DNA of 64,000 bases from Otatea glauca (Eukaryota > Streptophyta > Magnoliopsida > Poales > Poaceae). The translations under genes were made by a program, and so were the position numbers. The notes under the pieces were generated by a model, which did no database searches, was not told the origin of the DNA, and saw only the letters and a list, made by a program, of their open reading frames with translations. Positions 37,301 to 49,300 of the stretch are shown in pieces. Numbering within the stretch: the first letter of the stretch is position 1; each line of letters begins with the position of its first letter. The stretch covers positions 49,601,038 to 49,665,037 of the forward strand of contig CM070724.1 in NCBI GenBank assembly GCA_036346275.1, given 5' to 3'.

Positions 37301-40300
37301 TGGTGCCTGGGCTTCGGTCCACTCGGCGACGAAGTCGGCCAGAGCCTGCGACTTGATCGCCGTCCGAGGGACGTATATTATGCCATGGCCGCTAAGCTCG
37401 AGCGCCCATTTGGCTATCCTTCCTGAGGCATCGCGATTGTGGATGATCTCGCCTAGTGGGGACGTGGTCACCACAGTGATGGCGTGTTGATCGAAGTAGT
37501 GAACGAGTTTCCTCTTTGCGATGAGCACCGCGTAGAGTAACTTCTGCACCTGTGGGTACCGAGTCTTGGACTCGGAAAGTACCTCACTGATGAAGTAGAC
37601 CGGCCGTTGTACCTTGAGCTCACGGCCTTCTTCCGCTTCGCTCCACCACGAGGGCCGCGCGGCGACTTGGGTAGTGGCAATGTAGAGGAGCACGGTTCAC
37701 CCGTGCCGGGCGACCAGATCGAGGCGAGGACAGAAGGCCTTCGCGCGGGTGAGGGCCTCCCGAGCCTCGGTGTCCAATCAAGCGGTCGGATTTCTTGAGC
37801 GGCTCAGAGCGGCATTCGCGTTCGCCGAGGCGAGACACGAAGCGGCTCAAAGCCGCCAGCATCCGGTCGACCTCTGACCCCTTCGAGGTTCTTGACCGGG
37901 CCCATCCTTGCGATCGCGAGATCTTCTCTGATTGGCCTCGATGCCTCGCTCGAGAGGCGATGAAGCCTAAGAGCTTTCCTTTGGGGACCCCAAGACGCAC
38001 TTCTGGTTGAGCTTTATGCGAAACCGTCGAAGGTTCGCGAAAGTCTCTTCTAGGTCGGCGATAAGGTCGTCGACCTTCCCGGTCTTTACGACAATATCGC
38101 GACATATGCCTCAACGCTGCGGCCGATCCGGTCATTGAAGCACGCTTGCATACATCGCTGGTATGTAGCGCCCGCGTTCTTGGTAGAAGGGCATTGTGAC
38201 ATAGCGAACGAGCCGAACGGAGTGATGAAGGAAGTCGCGAGTGGTCGGACTCCTTTAGCGCAATCTGGTGGTAGCCCAGTAGGCATCCGAGAAGGAAAGA
38301 GACTCGCACCAGCGGTGGAGTCGATGACTTGGTCGATGCGAGGTAAGGGAATGGGTCCTGGGGCATGCTTTGTTGAGACTCGTATAGTCAACACACATTC
38401 TCCATTGCCCGTTCTTCTTTTTACAAGTCTGAGGTTGGCTAGCCACTCGGGTGGCGCACCTCTTTACTTAACCCCGCCAAGAGTCCAGCGATCTCCTCCC
38501 TATAACCTGCGCCTTTCCTCGTCGGCGGCGCGGCGTTGGCGACCGGCTTTGAGCACGGTCGGACGCTCAAGGAGTGCTCGGCGACCTCCTTTGGAATGCC
38601 CGCATGTCGGAGGACCTCCATGCGAAGACATCTTTGTCGGTCATGGAGGAAGTCGACGCAGCGCTTTCCTATTTGGCGGGGCGTGGCTCGACCCGACGGT
38701 CTTGGTCGGATCACGAGGATCGACCGTGACCTCCTTCGTGTCCTCGGCGGATTGAAGGATCCGCCGACGATTTCTTTGGATTCGTGGGCGGACTCGGCGG
38801 CTTCCTTCCCGAGCTTGTTGAGTTCCGCGAGGCAACGATCGCCGAGGCGAGCTTCGCCGCCGCGCTCGCAGATTGAAGGCAAGCTGGAAGGACGATGCCG
38901 GTGATGACTCCATGCGGTCCGGGCATCTTCACTTGAGGTAGGCGTAGGCGGGATCGCCATGAACTTGGCGTAGCATGGCCTCCCCGAGATGGCGTGGTAG
39001 GCGCCGGAAATCCACGACCTCGAAGGTGAGGTCTCGGTGCGGAAGTTTCCGGCCTCGAAGGTGACGGCAGGTCGACCGCCCGGCGGATGGGCTTCTTGGC
39101 GGGATGACGCCATGGAAAGGTGCCTTGCTTGGCCGAAGGCTTGAGCGGACCCTATAGCGTCGAACGCCTCAACGTAGAGATGTTAAGGCCGCTTCGGCCC
39201 ATCGACACCTTCGTGAGGCGCCGTTCGACGACGGGTCGACCACTAGCGGTACCTCCCGGTGTGGACGCGATCGGGTGATCGGTCCGATCAAAGGTGATCG
39301 GAACTCCGACCACCGAAGATATTGGGGGCGCCCGGCGCGACGCGGTGTGGACCTCGCGAGAAGCGAGCTTGAGTCGACGCTTGTCGGCGTAGCAAGCCGG
39401 TCCTCCGAAGATCATGAGGCGGCCGTCGGGCTCGGGAACTCGTCGTCGCTTCTTCTCCGCCGTTCGCGGGCGCGGCGGGCTTCTTTCCTTTGCTTCAGCG
39501 GCGTGGTGGGGACGCTAGAGATAGCGCCTCGGACTTCGCATCCGGTACTTGTGCTTGACGGAGAACCCATGGTTCGGGCATGGGCGTCCATCAATTTCTC
39601 GGTGGTGGGGCGACGGCCGCGCCGCTTTGCTTTAGCGAGGCGGTCGACCGTGGCGACCACTGGTCTCACGGACCGCTTCCGTGCCGCCTGGCTTGTCGGC
39701 GGTCGGGAGGAGACCCGTTTGGACGCCGGCTCTGCTGGGCCTTTCCTCCTTCGAAAATAGCCCTACGGCCTCCTCGCCGAGGCGTGGTTGGTGGCGATGT
39801 CGAGGAGTTCCTTGGTAGTCTGGGCTTGAGGCACCCGACTTGTGCACCAAGGCCTTGCAGAGGTGCCAGATGAAGGCTCCCACGACATCGGCGTCGGAGA
39901 TGTCGGGAGCTCGTTGACCAAGCGGAAAACCGCCGATGTAGTCCCGAGGGTTTCCTGGCTGCTTGTTTGCAGCCCTTCAGTCTCAGAGTTTCGAGCGCTT
40001 GTAAGTGCCCCGAAGTTACCGACGAAGAGATTCTTCAAGTCGGCCAGTTCCTCGACAGTTTTGGCGGCGGTACTCGAGCGAGCTCGGCCGAGTCCGCGAG
40101 GTAGATGGGGAGGTCTTGGATGATGAAGAGATCATCTGTCGCTCCCCGGCCCGACATGCGAGCCGGTAATCTTGAGCGGACACTGGTTGGTGGCCCCGTG
40201 TACTTGGCAATGTTGGTAGGCGCCGGAATCGGGCGAAATCCGCTGGCGGATCCTTGGCAAAAAGCCCGTGGTCCGGGACCATCGGGGCTCGGCCGCGAGA

Positions 40301-43300
40301 GTGGCGCCACCATCCGCAACACGTGAGTGGGCGGCGCTCGCGCCATCTTTCTTCGCGCCTCGAGGTGGCGCGGATGTCGAGGGCATTACCGAGGCGCCGC
40401 GCGCGGGGTGCGTGAGGCTGGGGTGGTTCATGGTGGGGCGGTCTTGGCGCGCCCACCGGCTTCTTGTGGCCAGACGGGCCGGTGGCGGAAGTAGCGCCGG
40501 TGTGGTAGGCCGGAGGCTCAGATGTCCGACGGCCAAGCGCTCCACCACCCGAAGGTTCGGTAGGTAGCTCGGCCTCCGGGTTTGCGGGCTCCGGAAGGCC
40601 TCGGGCAAGATTGCGGCCGCAGCCACGTTTTGGCTCGCGTGAGGAAAAAGCGGGGCGCGGATTCGCCCGACTTGTGGTGCTTTTGGCGCGCGCGCCGTCG
40701 CGCTGCCGCCAAGATTTGCGGGCTCGGGCTCGTCTGCTCAGTCGGCTCGAGCCGGCCGAGCTCGACCGCCGCTCCTCGAGCTCTCAGCGTTGCCGTTGGA
40801 GCTCGGCGCGGTGAGCTGGCGAAGTTCAGTGGCCTTCATACCGGTATTCCCCTCCCGTGCCTCGGTAGCGGGGACGGGGACCGTCGTAGCCGCGGTGGCT
40901 ACGACCAAATCGGTGTTCGCCACGTTGCACTCGCGAGTCCGCTGCGGCGGGATACTCGCGTCGGAGCTGGGCCGTGGTCGGAAGAGTCTTCCAAAGAACT
41001 CGTGGACGGAGGTTGGCATGTAGCCACCATCGCCACCGATCCGCGAGCCTACGGGTGACATGGTCACCCGCCGGGCCTCTGGAGTTTTCGCCGACCGCGG
41101 CGAGCACTCCTCGGTTCCGCCGGGGCTGCAGGCGCCCAAGCCGAGCTTAGCGCAATCGCCGGAGAGGACGCCCAAGCTCTCGTGGCGCTGTCTTCGAGAC
41201 GGCGGGGACGAAGCGTGAGCCTCCCGTCGGGGTGGCCGCGGTCGAGGAGCCGGCGGATCCGGTTCCCGCCGCGATCATGCCGCGTCGCGATGGGTGGATG
41301 CCATCGGGGAGATAAGCGGAATCCGGAGATGGTGATGAAGACGCGAAGTCCCTACCGGCGCGCCAACCGCGTTTTGGGAGCGCCGCAAGTAAATTTGTAA
41401 GTCTAGGGGTCGCGTTCCACTCACTGAATGGTTAGACTCGTGAGTCCAAGATGTATCTTGTTCGGGCCAAGGTCCCTACTCGATTCGTGTGTGGTGGTGT
41501 TGTATTACTCTTGAGTACGGATGATCGCACAAAGTTTTACAAGCGAGAATGCCAATGGCTTAGCGAGAGGGTTTGATAGCGCTCTCTCCTTTCTTGTTCT
41601 TGCTCGTTGCCCTCGATCGTTCACCCACGCCTCCTTTTATACTGAAGGAAGGGCGGGTTACATCGAGTTTAGGAGGAAGCGGGCGACCTCGCTAGAGCTC
41701 CGGTCCCTTCGTCACGTGGATCGTCGCCACCCGTCTTGCCCTTTGGGTTGGTAGCCTTGGTGGTCGGGGAGGTTAGGTATTTCCGGAAGTAGCGTGCTTG
41801 CCCTCTGTGATCCTTGCGAATCCGATGTCGAGTGCGTGTGACGCCGTGTCGCCTCGGGAGGAAGCGTGCGCTTCGTCTTTGTCGTGGTCGGTTGATGGGG
41901 CGAAGCTTTGTCTTCTGATCACGGATCTTCTTGGGAAGGAGCCACCTGCCCTTGTATAGTCGCTCTGATTGACCTTATCCGAGGGTACGTGGCGGTAGGC
42001 CGGTGAGGACCTGACACGCGGCACTCGGCGTTCACCACCTTGGTTTGGTTGGAGTCGGGAGATCCCGCCCCGCCAAGATGGGGTCGGGAGTGCTGTCTGG
42101 TCGGATTCGCTTTCCCAAGGCCGGTCGGGAGCGGATGCCTTGCGCGGTCTTGCAGGCGATTCGGTCGGCGGCGGGCCGGGCGCGGCCTGTTGGGGTATCC
42201 TTTTTATTAGTATTCGTCACTGGAGGACAGGATGCACACGTCACGAGCACTCACACCTCTCCAACAGAGCGCCCTACTATTGCCTCGCGTCGTCTCCAAC
42301 AGGGCGCTGCTAGCCGCCTTGCATAACTCCTCAACACCGCGTCACTCAGCGACGATAGCCTGCCCCGAGGCGCAGTAGTGGTGGCCTCCCTTGAGGCAAG
42401 CGCGACACCAAAATTAGAACCTCGCTCTGATACCAATTGTTAGTTCTAGCCCTGGATCATAAACACACGCATGCGAACATGAAGAAGAACACATAAGTTT
42501 TGGAGCAAATTTCTCGTGTTATTCTCAAACTCATGGAGACATGCCCTTTTATAGTCGGCGGACCACCTAATCAACTTGTTAACTAAGGCAACTACTAAAC
42601 ATGGAAAGCCTAACTATGGAAACGAACTAACTGATTTGATTTGATTGCCGATTGCATCATAATCTTTACTTGCCTTTCATGACACGACAAATCGATAATT
42701 TTGGCAAGTCTTGATTAGTTTCCAACAGGTTGTAGGTTTCACAATAATGTGGAGTTGGCCAAGTATGTTGTAAAGCATTGGATTGAATTGGAGCCCGGCA
42801 AAACTGGTGCTTATGTACTTCTAGCTAACATCTATGCGGCCTTCGGTAGGCATGCTTCATCGAGGGAAATTAGGCACCTAATACGTGAGGAGGTTGACAA
42901 GACACCCGGATGTATCACTGTGGAGATTAAAGGAGTTATCCACGAATTCATTGTTGGAGATCTGTCTCATGCTCACATAAAAGATATTTTGACAAAATGG
43001 GATGAGATTGATAGTAAGATGAGGTTGGAGTAGGGTTACATCCCTGCCAAGAAGGAAGTTTTGCTTGACATTGAAGAAGAAGAAAAGGAAGGTGCACTCA
43101 ATCGCCATAGTGAGAAGCTGGCAATTGCATTTGCGTTGATTAGTACAAGTGACAACATGCCCATTCGGATTGTCAAGAATCTCAGAGTTTGCCATGATTG
43201 CCATCATGTCACCAAACTTATATCCAAATTGTATGGGAGAGAAATTGTTGTTAGAGATCGAACATGTTTCCATTTGTTCAAAAGCTTGTAGTTGTTTGTG

Positions 43301-46300
43301 CAAGGACTATTGGTAGTAATTGACAGCTTTGTCTACTAACAATGGTACCTGATTCATGAAGAGGATCGATTATTCAATACAAAAACTTGTCTTTCATCTT
43401 GATGATACATCAGGGATGCATGAGTGGAGGAGACCAAGTTGGTTAACGGACCAAATTCCTTGCTAAGACTAATCTACATCTGTAGTCATCATGGTTATCA
43501 CGGCGTCCCGGCGAGGCGAGTCGCCTCCAGGGCGCCTGGACGCCTAAGCGGACGCCTAGTCGCATAGGCGACCAAAGTACCAAATAAAGGGGGAACACCA
43601 ACAGCAACAACAACTAAAGGGGAGCACCAGAGTGAGGGAGCAGAGCAGCAAAGCGGAGTGAGGGAGCAACAAAGGGAGCTCTAGACCGAACCGAAGCCGT
43701 CTCCATGGCTCCAAGCCCTCTCTTCGCTTCTCCTTCCTTCTCCCGGCAAATCTCCGATGGCAGCCGCCGCCCGCAAGCTCCTCCTCCGCAACCCGCCGCC
43801 CCTCCCTATCCCGCTCCTCTCCCACCTCCCGCCGGTTGCTTCAGTGGCGCTGCTCCAGCCATCGTCCTCTGCTCCAGCCGTCGTTGTAGCACCAGAGGTG
43901 GAGGGAGAGGGGGAGGCGGGGAAGGAAGGAGAGCGAGAGGTGGAGGCGGAGCGAGAGGGGCAACGGGCTAGAGCCTGGACGAAGCGGCAGCCAGGTCGGG
44001 GACGACGGCGGCCAAATTGGGGACTGCGACGGCCAGGTCGGGGACGACGGCGACATGGAGATGCCGAATCCGGTTGTCCCCGACGCCATGACCGCCGGAT
44101 CTGGTCTCGGTCGAGGCGGGAACGCTGGATCTTGCAACGACGGTAGCGGGAGGCGACGACGGTGTGGCTAGAGACGCGCGAGGCCGCAGCACATCTTCCT
44201 CCAGGCGAGGCGACCGGCCATGGCGGTCTCCCTCCGACGACCGTACGCCTAGGCGTCGCCTAGGCGACGACTTAATAACCATGTACTAGTCATGCTGTCA
44301 CTAAGCTAACATCCATGGATACTGTTGTTCATCTTTGAACAAAAAGTAATGCAGTGATATTTGAACCATCTAGATAAGATAATATTAATCTGCATTTGAA
44401 GTCATGCTATATTCAGTTGTGAACCAAGGATATCGTTTTTTTATCTTTAATTCAAAAATAATCTACTATATGGTCACGTATGAACCTTGTTGGTACTTGG
44501 TGGGTTAAGCTGGATATGCTACTGATTCATTGTTACCATGCTTGCACGATTATAACACTGCGAGCAAGAGATTGACTCTGGAAGACAGGTAGAGATCAAA
44601 TCTTTGTTCAGGGAGATATGGGCATAAGAAGATGGTGAAATGTTCTGGAACACACAACTAAATTAAATGAAGTAGGGTAGAACTGTAGAAGTAAATAGTC
44701 CATATGCTAATTCTGGCGTAATAAATTTATGATTTGTGTTGAATAACCGATGCAGAATATATAGGATGTGTGCACAGAGTGCTGTTATGTCCAAGGGTTT
44801 GCTATGCTGAGGAAAATTTGAATATTTAGTTCTCACCACTGAAGCAAATACATGAATGGTTTTGATGGTCCATACAGAACACTGCTATAGCTTTTCCTTT
44901 TACCATTTGAACTTCTTTGAAGTTGGTTCAATTCATATGAATCTGAATTGGCTCTATTGCATACAGATTGCTTTCCTGTCATTTAACATCCATCCTTGTA
45001 AGAACTTATTAACCATTTAACATTCATCCATTTTTAGGAAACATTACTGAAAAATATCTGAAACTGCAGAATGGCAGGATATCACTTATTAAATTAGAAA
45101 GCCATCACTTTCCAAATAACTGTGTATACTTGCTTTGTTACTGGAAGTTGGAGCAACACTCTTTTAGGCTTTTGTACTTGTATTTAGATGAAGAGTAAGA
45201 ATATTGATCATCATACCAATACCATATCTTTAATTTTGGGGACTGCTTTTTTCTTGAAATGGTTAAGCAATAAATGCATTGTTATTGACAACAGCTTTTC
45301 TGACTCCAGGTTTTTGACCTTACGGTTGTGAAGCCTTCTGACTTTGTGGAATATGCCTTGGCTTGTTTGGAACAACTTGCGAACTCTGGGGATCATAGTG
45401 CAAGGTCTGTTCGCCATAATCTGAGAGTCATGGTATGTATGCACTTTGTTAGCTGCAATAGCTGTAAAGCACACAACATTGGCTATGCATTGCTCTTGAT
45501 ATTTTATGCATTTCAAGGTACTACTGGCATCATCCTTACAGTTATTATACTAGTTTGACCAAAACTATTCTTAATTGCAAAAAAATATACAGAAAAAGTT
45601 ATGCACAAGAAGTATATTGTTTTGGTGTTTCATATAATGGCACAAGTCCTAGAGTAGTCAGTAACACCCTTATCATATTCCAAAAGATTAAGGCTTCTAA
45701 ATACTTACAGTTTTTAACCTATCTAGGTTGCAGGAGGTGATGGTACAGTAGGTTGGGTGTTGGGATGTTTTGGAGAACTGTATGTTCAGAACAGGGAACC
45801 GGTTCCTCCAGTTGCCGTCATACCACTTGGAACAGGAAATGATCTTTCCAGGAGCTTTGGTTGGGTAAAAGGATCTGTTTCTTTCATTCTTACAGTCTTC
45901 CTATGAAGCTACTTACTGCAAGTTTTCATCACTTAACGGTTATTTTCAGGGTGCTTCATTTCCTTTCTCATGGAAAGCAGCTGCTAAACGATCTGTCTAC
46001 AAGGCTATTTTGGGTTCAGTTTCTTGTTTAGACAGGTAACTCATTGCATGGACAAATTATTAAATTCTTCTATGCATTCTGGTTGCAATTTAGTGGCGAT
46101 ACATCTTTCTACTTTTTGTTGTATTAACAAGTATTCTTTGCACTGGTTAAGTCTATAATTTGATATCATTTGAACAAGGACAATCATTGTCCTTGCAACA
46201 CACTCCTTCTGATTCCAAATGGATGTCATTTAGACACCAACGCAATCTCGAACAAACATTTGACCATTACTTTTTTCTAATTATATTTTAGTAAAAATTA

Positions 46301-49300
46301 TAAAAAGTATAATCACAGGAAACTAAATTACTTTTGATGATATATCTACTAATATCATTTCCACGTGAAAAATCTAAGTATTGTTGTGTATATTAGTTTT
46401 ATGATAGAAAGTGCAGCTGTTGGTAATACATGTTGCCTTCAGGGGTGTTACACTTGTTACATAGCAAACAGTGATGGAATCACCAGACCATGATTGCTGT
46501 TCCGGAAGTTTTCATGTCCATCTTAATGCCTTCGAAGGACTCCTTTATATGAAAGATGACTCATGCTTGAAATGACCTATGCTATCAGTATAGCTTCTCA
46601 TTGAACTTGCTACTTGATATTTGTTTTGTATGTTCATCCAATGGTCTTGGATGACGAGCTATTTCATGTTCACACCAATTATAGCTTCAGAATTTTGTCT
46701 TTACGAATTATGATCATTTTTGTTCAGTAGGTAAGATTCATATTCCGAAAACTAACCAATTCCAATTGCTGAGTATTATAGTTGCCTTTGTGCAGTTGGC
46801 ATGTTGTTGTTTCTATGCCAAACGAAGGAGAAGAAGAAGAATTGGATCTTCCTCACTCCCTCAGGCATCTTGGGGAGTGTACATTTTATGATGTAATGCT
46901 TCTAAAGTCTTTACCATCTTCTTGGATTGTTGCAGCAATGCATTGTGCTAGATTGATAGAATATATTTGTTCATATATATGTAATATACTTGTCCTGCAG
47001 GACGGCAGTGCTGAGGGAGAGCTGCCTGAGACAGTTTCTTGCTTTGATGGCATCTTCTATAATTATTTCAGCATAGGTATATTTTTTTGACACAGTAGCT
47101 TCTAGTTGTGTTACTCATGTTTGTATTTGTTCATTATTCAAGAACACATTAGCTAGTATCTCCTAATTACAGTTTTTAGATTATGTTGTTGTTTGGAATA
47201 ATCTTGGCTAGAGTTATATTTTATATTGTCATGTTCTAGGTGAAATAATCTTGTTTTATGTGATCCATCTTCGAATATCTATTATGTCTTCCTCTGTTGT
47301 GTCTGATCAAGGGATAAGATCTTCACGATCTAGTTCTTATGTTAATTCAGCTAAGAACTATATAGCAAATCATTCTTAACATGAATAATCAACTTGGGTC
47401 ATTATCTTCTCAAATTGTTTTTATCTACTATACATGTTTATAGTATTTTTTGTGCTTGTTTATGTTATTTTTATAATAAACGAAAGTAATAGCACATTAT
47501 TAGTATTACGTTGGAAATAACACAATGAATTATATCTCAGAAGTTTCTTTTATCACCCCTTACATTCTTTGTCAATGTCAGAGAACCCTTACATTCTTTG
47601 TCAATGTCAGAGAAACGATAATAAGAACTTAATGGATATATGGGATTTTTTTTGGTTACTATATGTTGTCATTTCTAATTTGTCCATTACATAGGTATCT
47701 TTGGAACAGGCCTTGACGATGCAACTCCTTTGTAATGCAGGCATGGATGCTCAAGTGGCTTATGGTTTTCATCATCTACGTGATGAGAAGCCATTCCTCG
47801 CAAGTGGTCCTTTATCTAATAAGGTAAGCAACTCACAGATACCCTTCCTACATTAATGGCAAATCAGCAGATTCTCAACCCAAGCCCCTGGTATAAAATT
47901 TGCATGTTCCAAGTTCTATATGTCATTTTGATATATGCTTGTAATGTTGACTTGTGAATGGGATCAGCATTACTGTCCACTGGAGATCTCCTGAATAGCT
48001 GTTTATGTTGTGAAAATTTCAACTAACAATGAATGATACAACCTTTATTAAAAAAGAAGGAAATAACAACTAAATAATAGAGGCTGCATTTATGGTAATG
48101 AACTGTTTGTCCTTTGAGTAATCCACAGTGTAGTTTTTCAGTGCTAATAAAAAAAGGAAGAATACCTGTTTTATCTCTTTTTGCAAATAGTTGGTTGATT
48201 GTCTGAGAACTGCAATGACTAACATATGAACACCAAAAACATATGGATTAGGGAATACAAATTTTCTTCTGAGAACAGATATACTTTAGAATTTAGGGTT
48301 TGATACATGGGTTGAAGCATGCCTTATATAATAGGATGATAGTTTTTTTAGTTCTCTGTTTGTCAGGGAACAGAATTGTACATTTTAACTTTGGGATGAG
48401 AAAGTACTTTTGTTGTTTGTTAACAAATACTATTACCTGTAGTTCTTGTAAAAAGCTTTAATAGTGAACCTTTTGCTAATTACATTACTGATTGGCTGAT
48501 TTTATGACAGTTAATTTATGCAGGATATACCTGCAAGCAAGGATGGTTCTTTACACAGTGTATTAGTGACCCTGAACTAAGGTACGATATCCCTTCTTTT
48601 AGTTTATTGTATGATACTGTTTTACCAGCAAGAATGCTCTTTTTTTTACTGCACAACCGTTTTCCTTACAAAGAACAACATGTTCAAGATGTGATTTGGG
48701 ATCATGGCCGAAAACCACTTTTTATGTGTTCACAGCAAATGCCAATGCTAGTTACTATACAGTTACAGGTAGTAACTTGTTGGTTGAGTTTTGAGTTAAG
48801 AAACTGTTCTAATGTTATTTTATTAAATTTTAACACTTGCTCTAATTTTATTCAGTTTTTTCATTCCACTCAAAACCATTAATTTTATCAAATTTTTTCA
48901 TTCCACCCAAAATCATCTGAGTCAAACTCACCCGTAACAATGAAATGTTCTTAACTTGGGTAAACTGCTAGACTCCCCCTACAGGTCCATACAAGGATTT
49001 GAATTATCAGCAGTAACTAGCTAGAGACACTGATTTACCCAACTCAAATTAGAATTTCAGAGCCTGTGCAGGAGGCCTCTTATTTTGTTCTCCCTTTAAT
49101 ATATCAGGGGATTGAGGAACATTATCCGTTTATCGATCAAGAAGATGGACAGCTCTGAGTGGGAGCACATCCCTGTACCATCAAGGCAAGTTGACAACAT
49201 CTTGCTATTGCCAGAATAATTGCAACTTCATATTTGGCATTTGATCGCAGTGATATGTGCTGCTGCTTGCATAAGTTACTCTTCTCCAGTTTGATAGTGT

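Larger units (their letters stand above)
27992..42219 (-). mobile_element. Ty3/gypsy LTR retrotransposon, element B (complete, 14.2 kb)
   Basis: Two LTRs of about 850 bp (27992-28844 and about 41368-42219) bound the element. It is flanked by the 5-bp duplication CTGGA (27987-27991 and 42220-42224), so the insertion into the short copia-like element is exact. Reading right to left it has 5' LTR, primer-binding site, gag, pol (PR, RT, RH, IN), a 186-bp type tandem repeat, an antisense extra gene, a minisatellite and the 3' LTR. Same family as element A. Gag and pol are frameshifted at many points. LTR differences are mostly small indels with few substitutions, suggesting a fairly recent insertion or consensus errors. 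Confidence 0.93.
26601..42727 (-). mobile_element. Short copia-like non-autonomous LTR element, split by element B
   Basis: Two 290-bp LTRs (26601-26890 and 42438-42727) begin TGTT and end CCAACA, and the element is flanked by the exact duplication GGTTG (26596-26600 and 42728-42732). Next to the right LTR the minus strand reads TTGGTATCAGAGC, the initiator-Met tRNA binding site. Next to the left LTR it reads TTAGGGGGGGATTG, a polypurine tract. The element therefore lies on the minus strand. Without element B it is about 1.9 kb with roughly 1.3 kb internal sequence, in which I see no gag or pol motif, so it is a non-autonomous (TRIM/LARD-like) element. By eye the LTRs differ at 20 or more sites, so it is older than element B. 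Confidence 0.9.
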
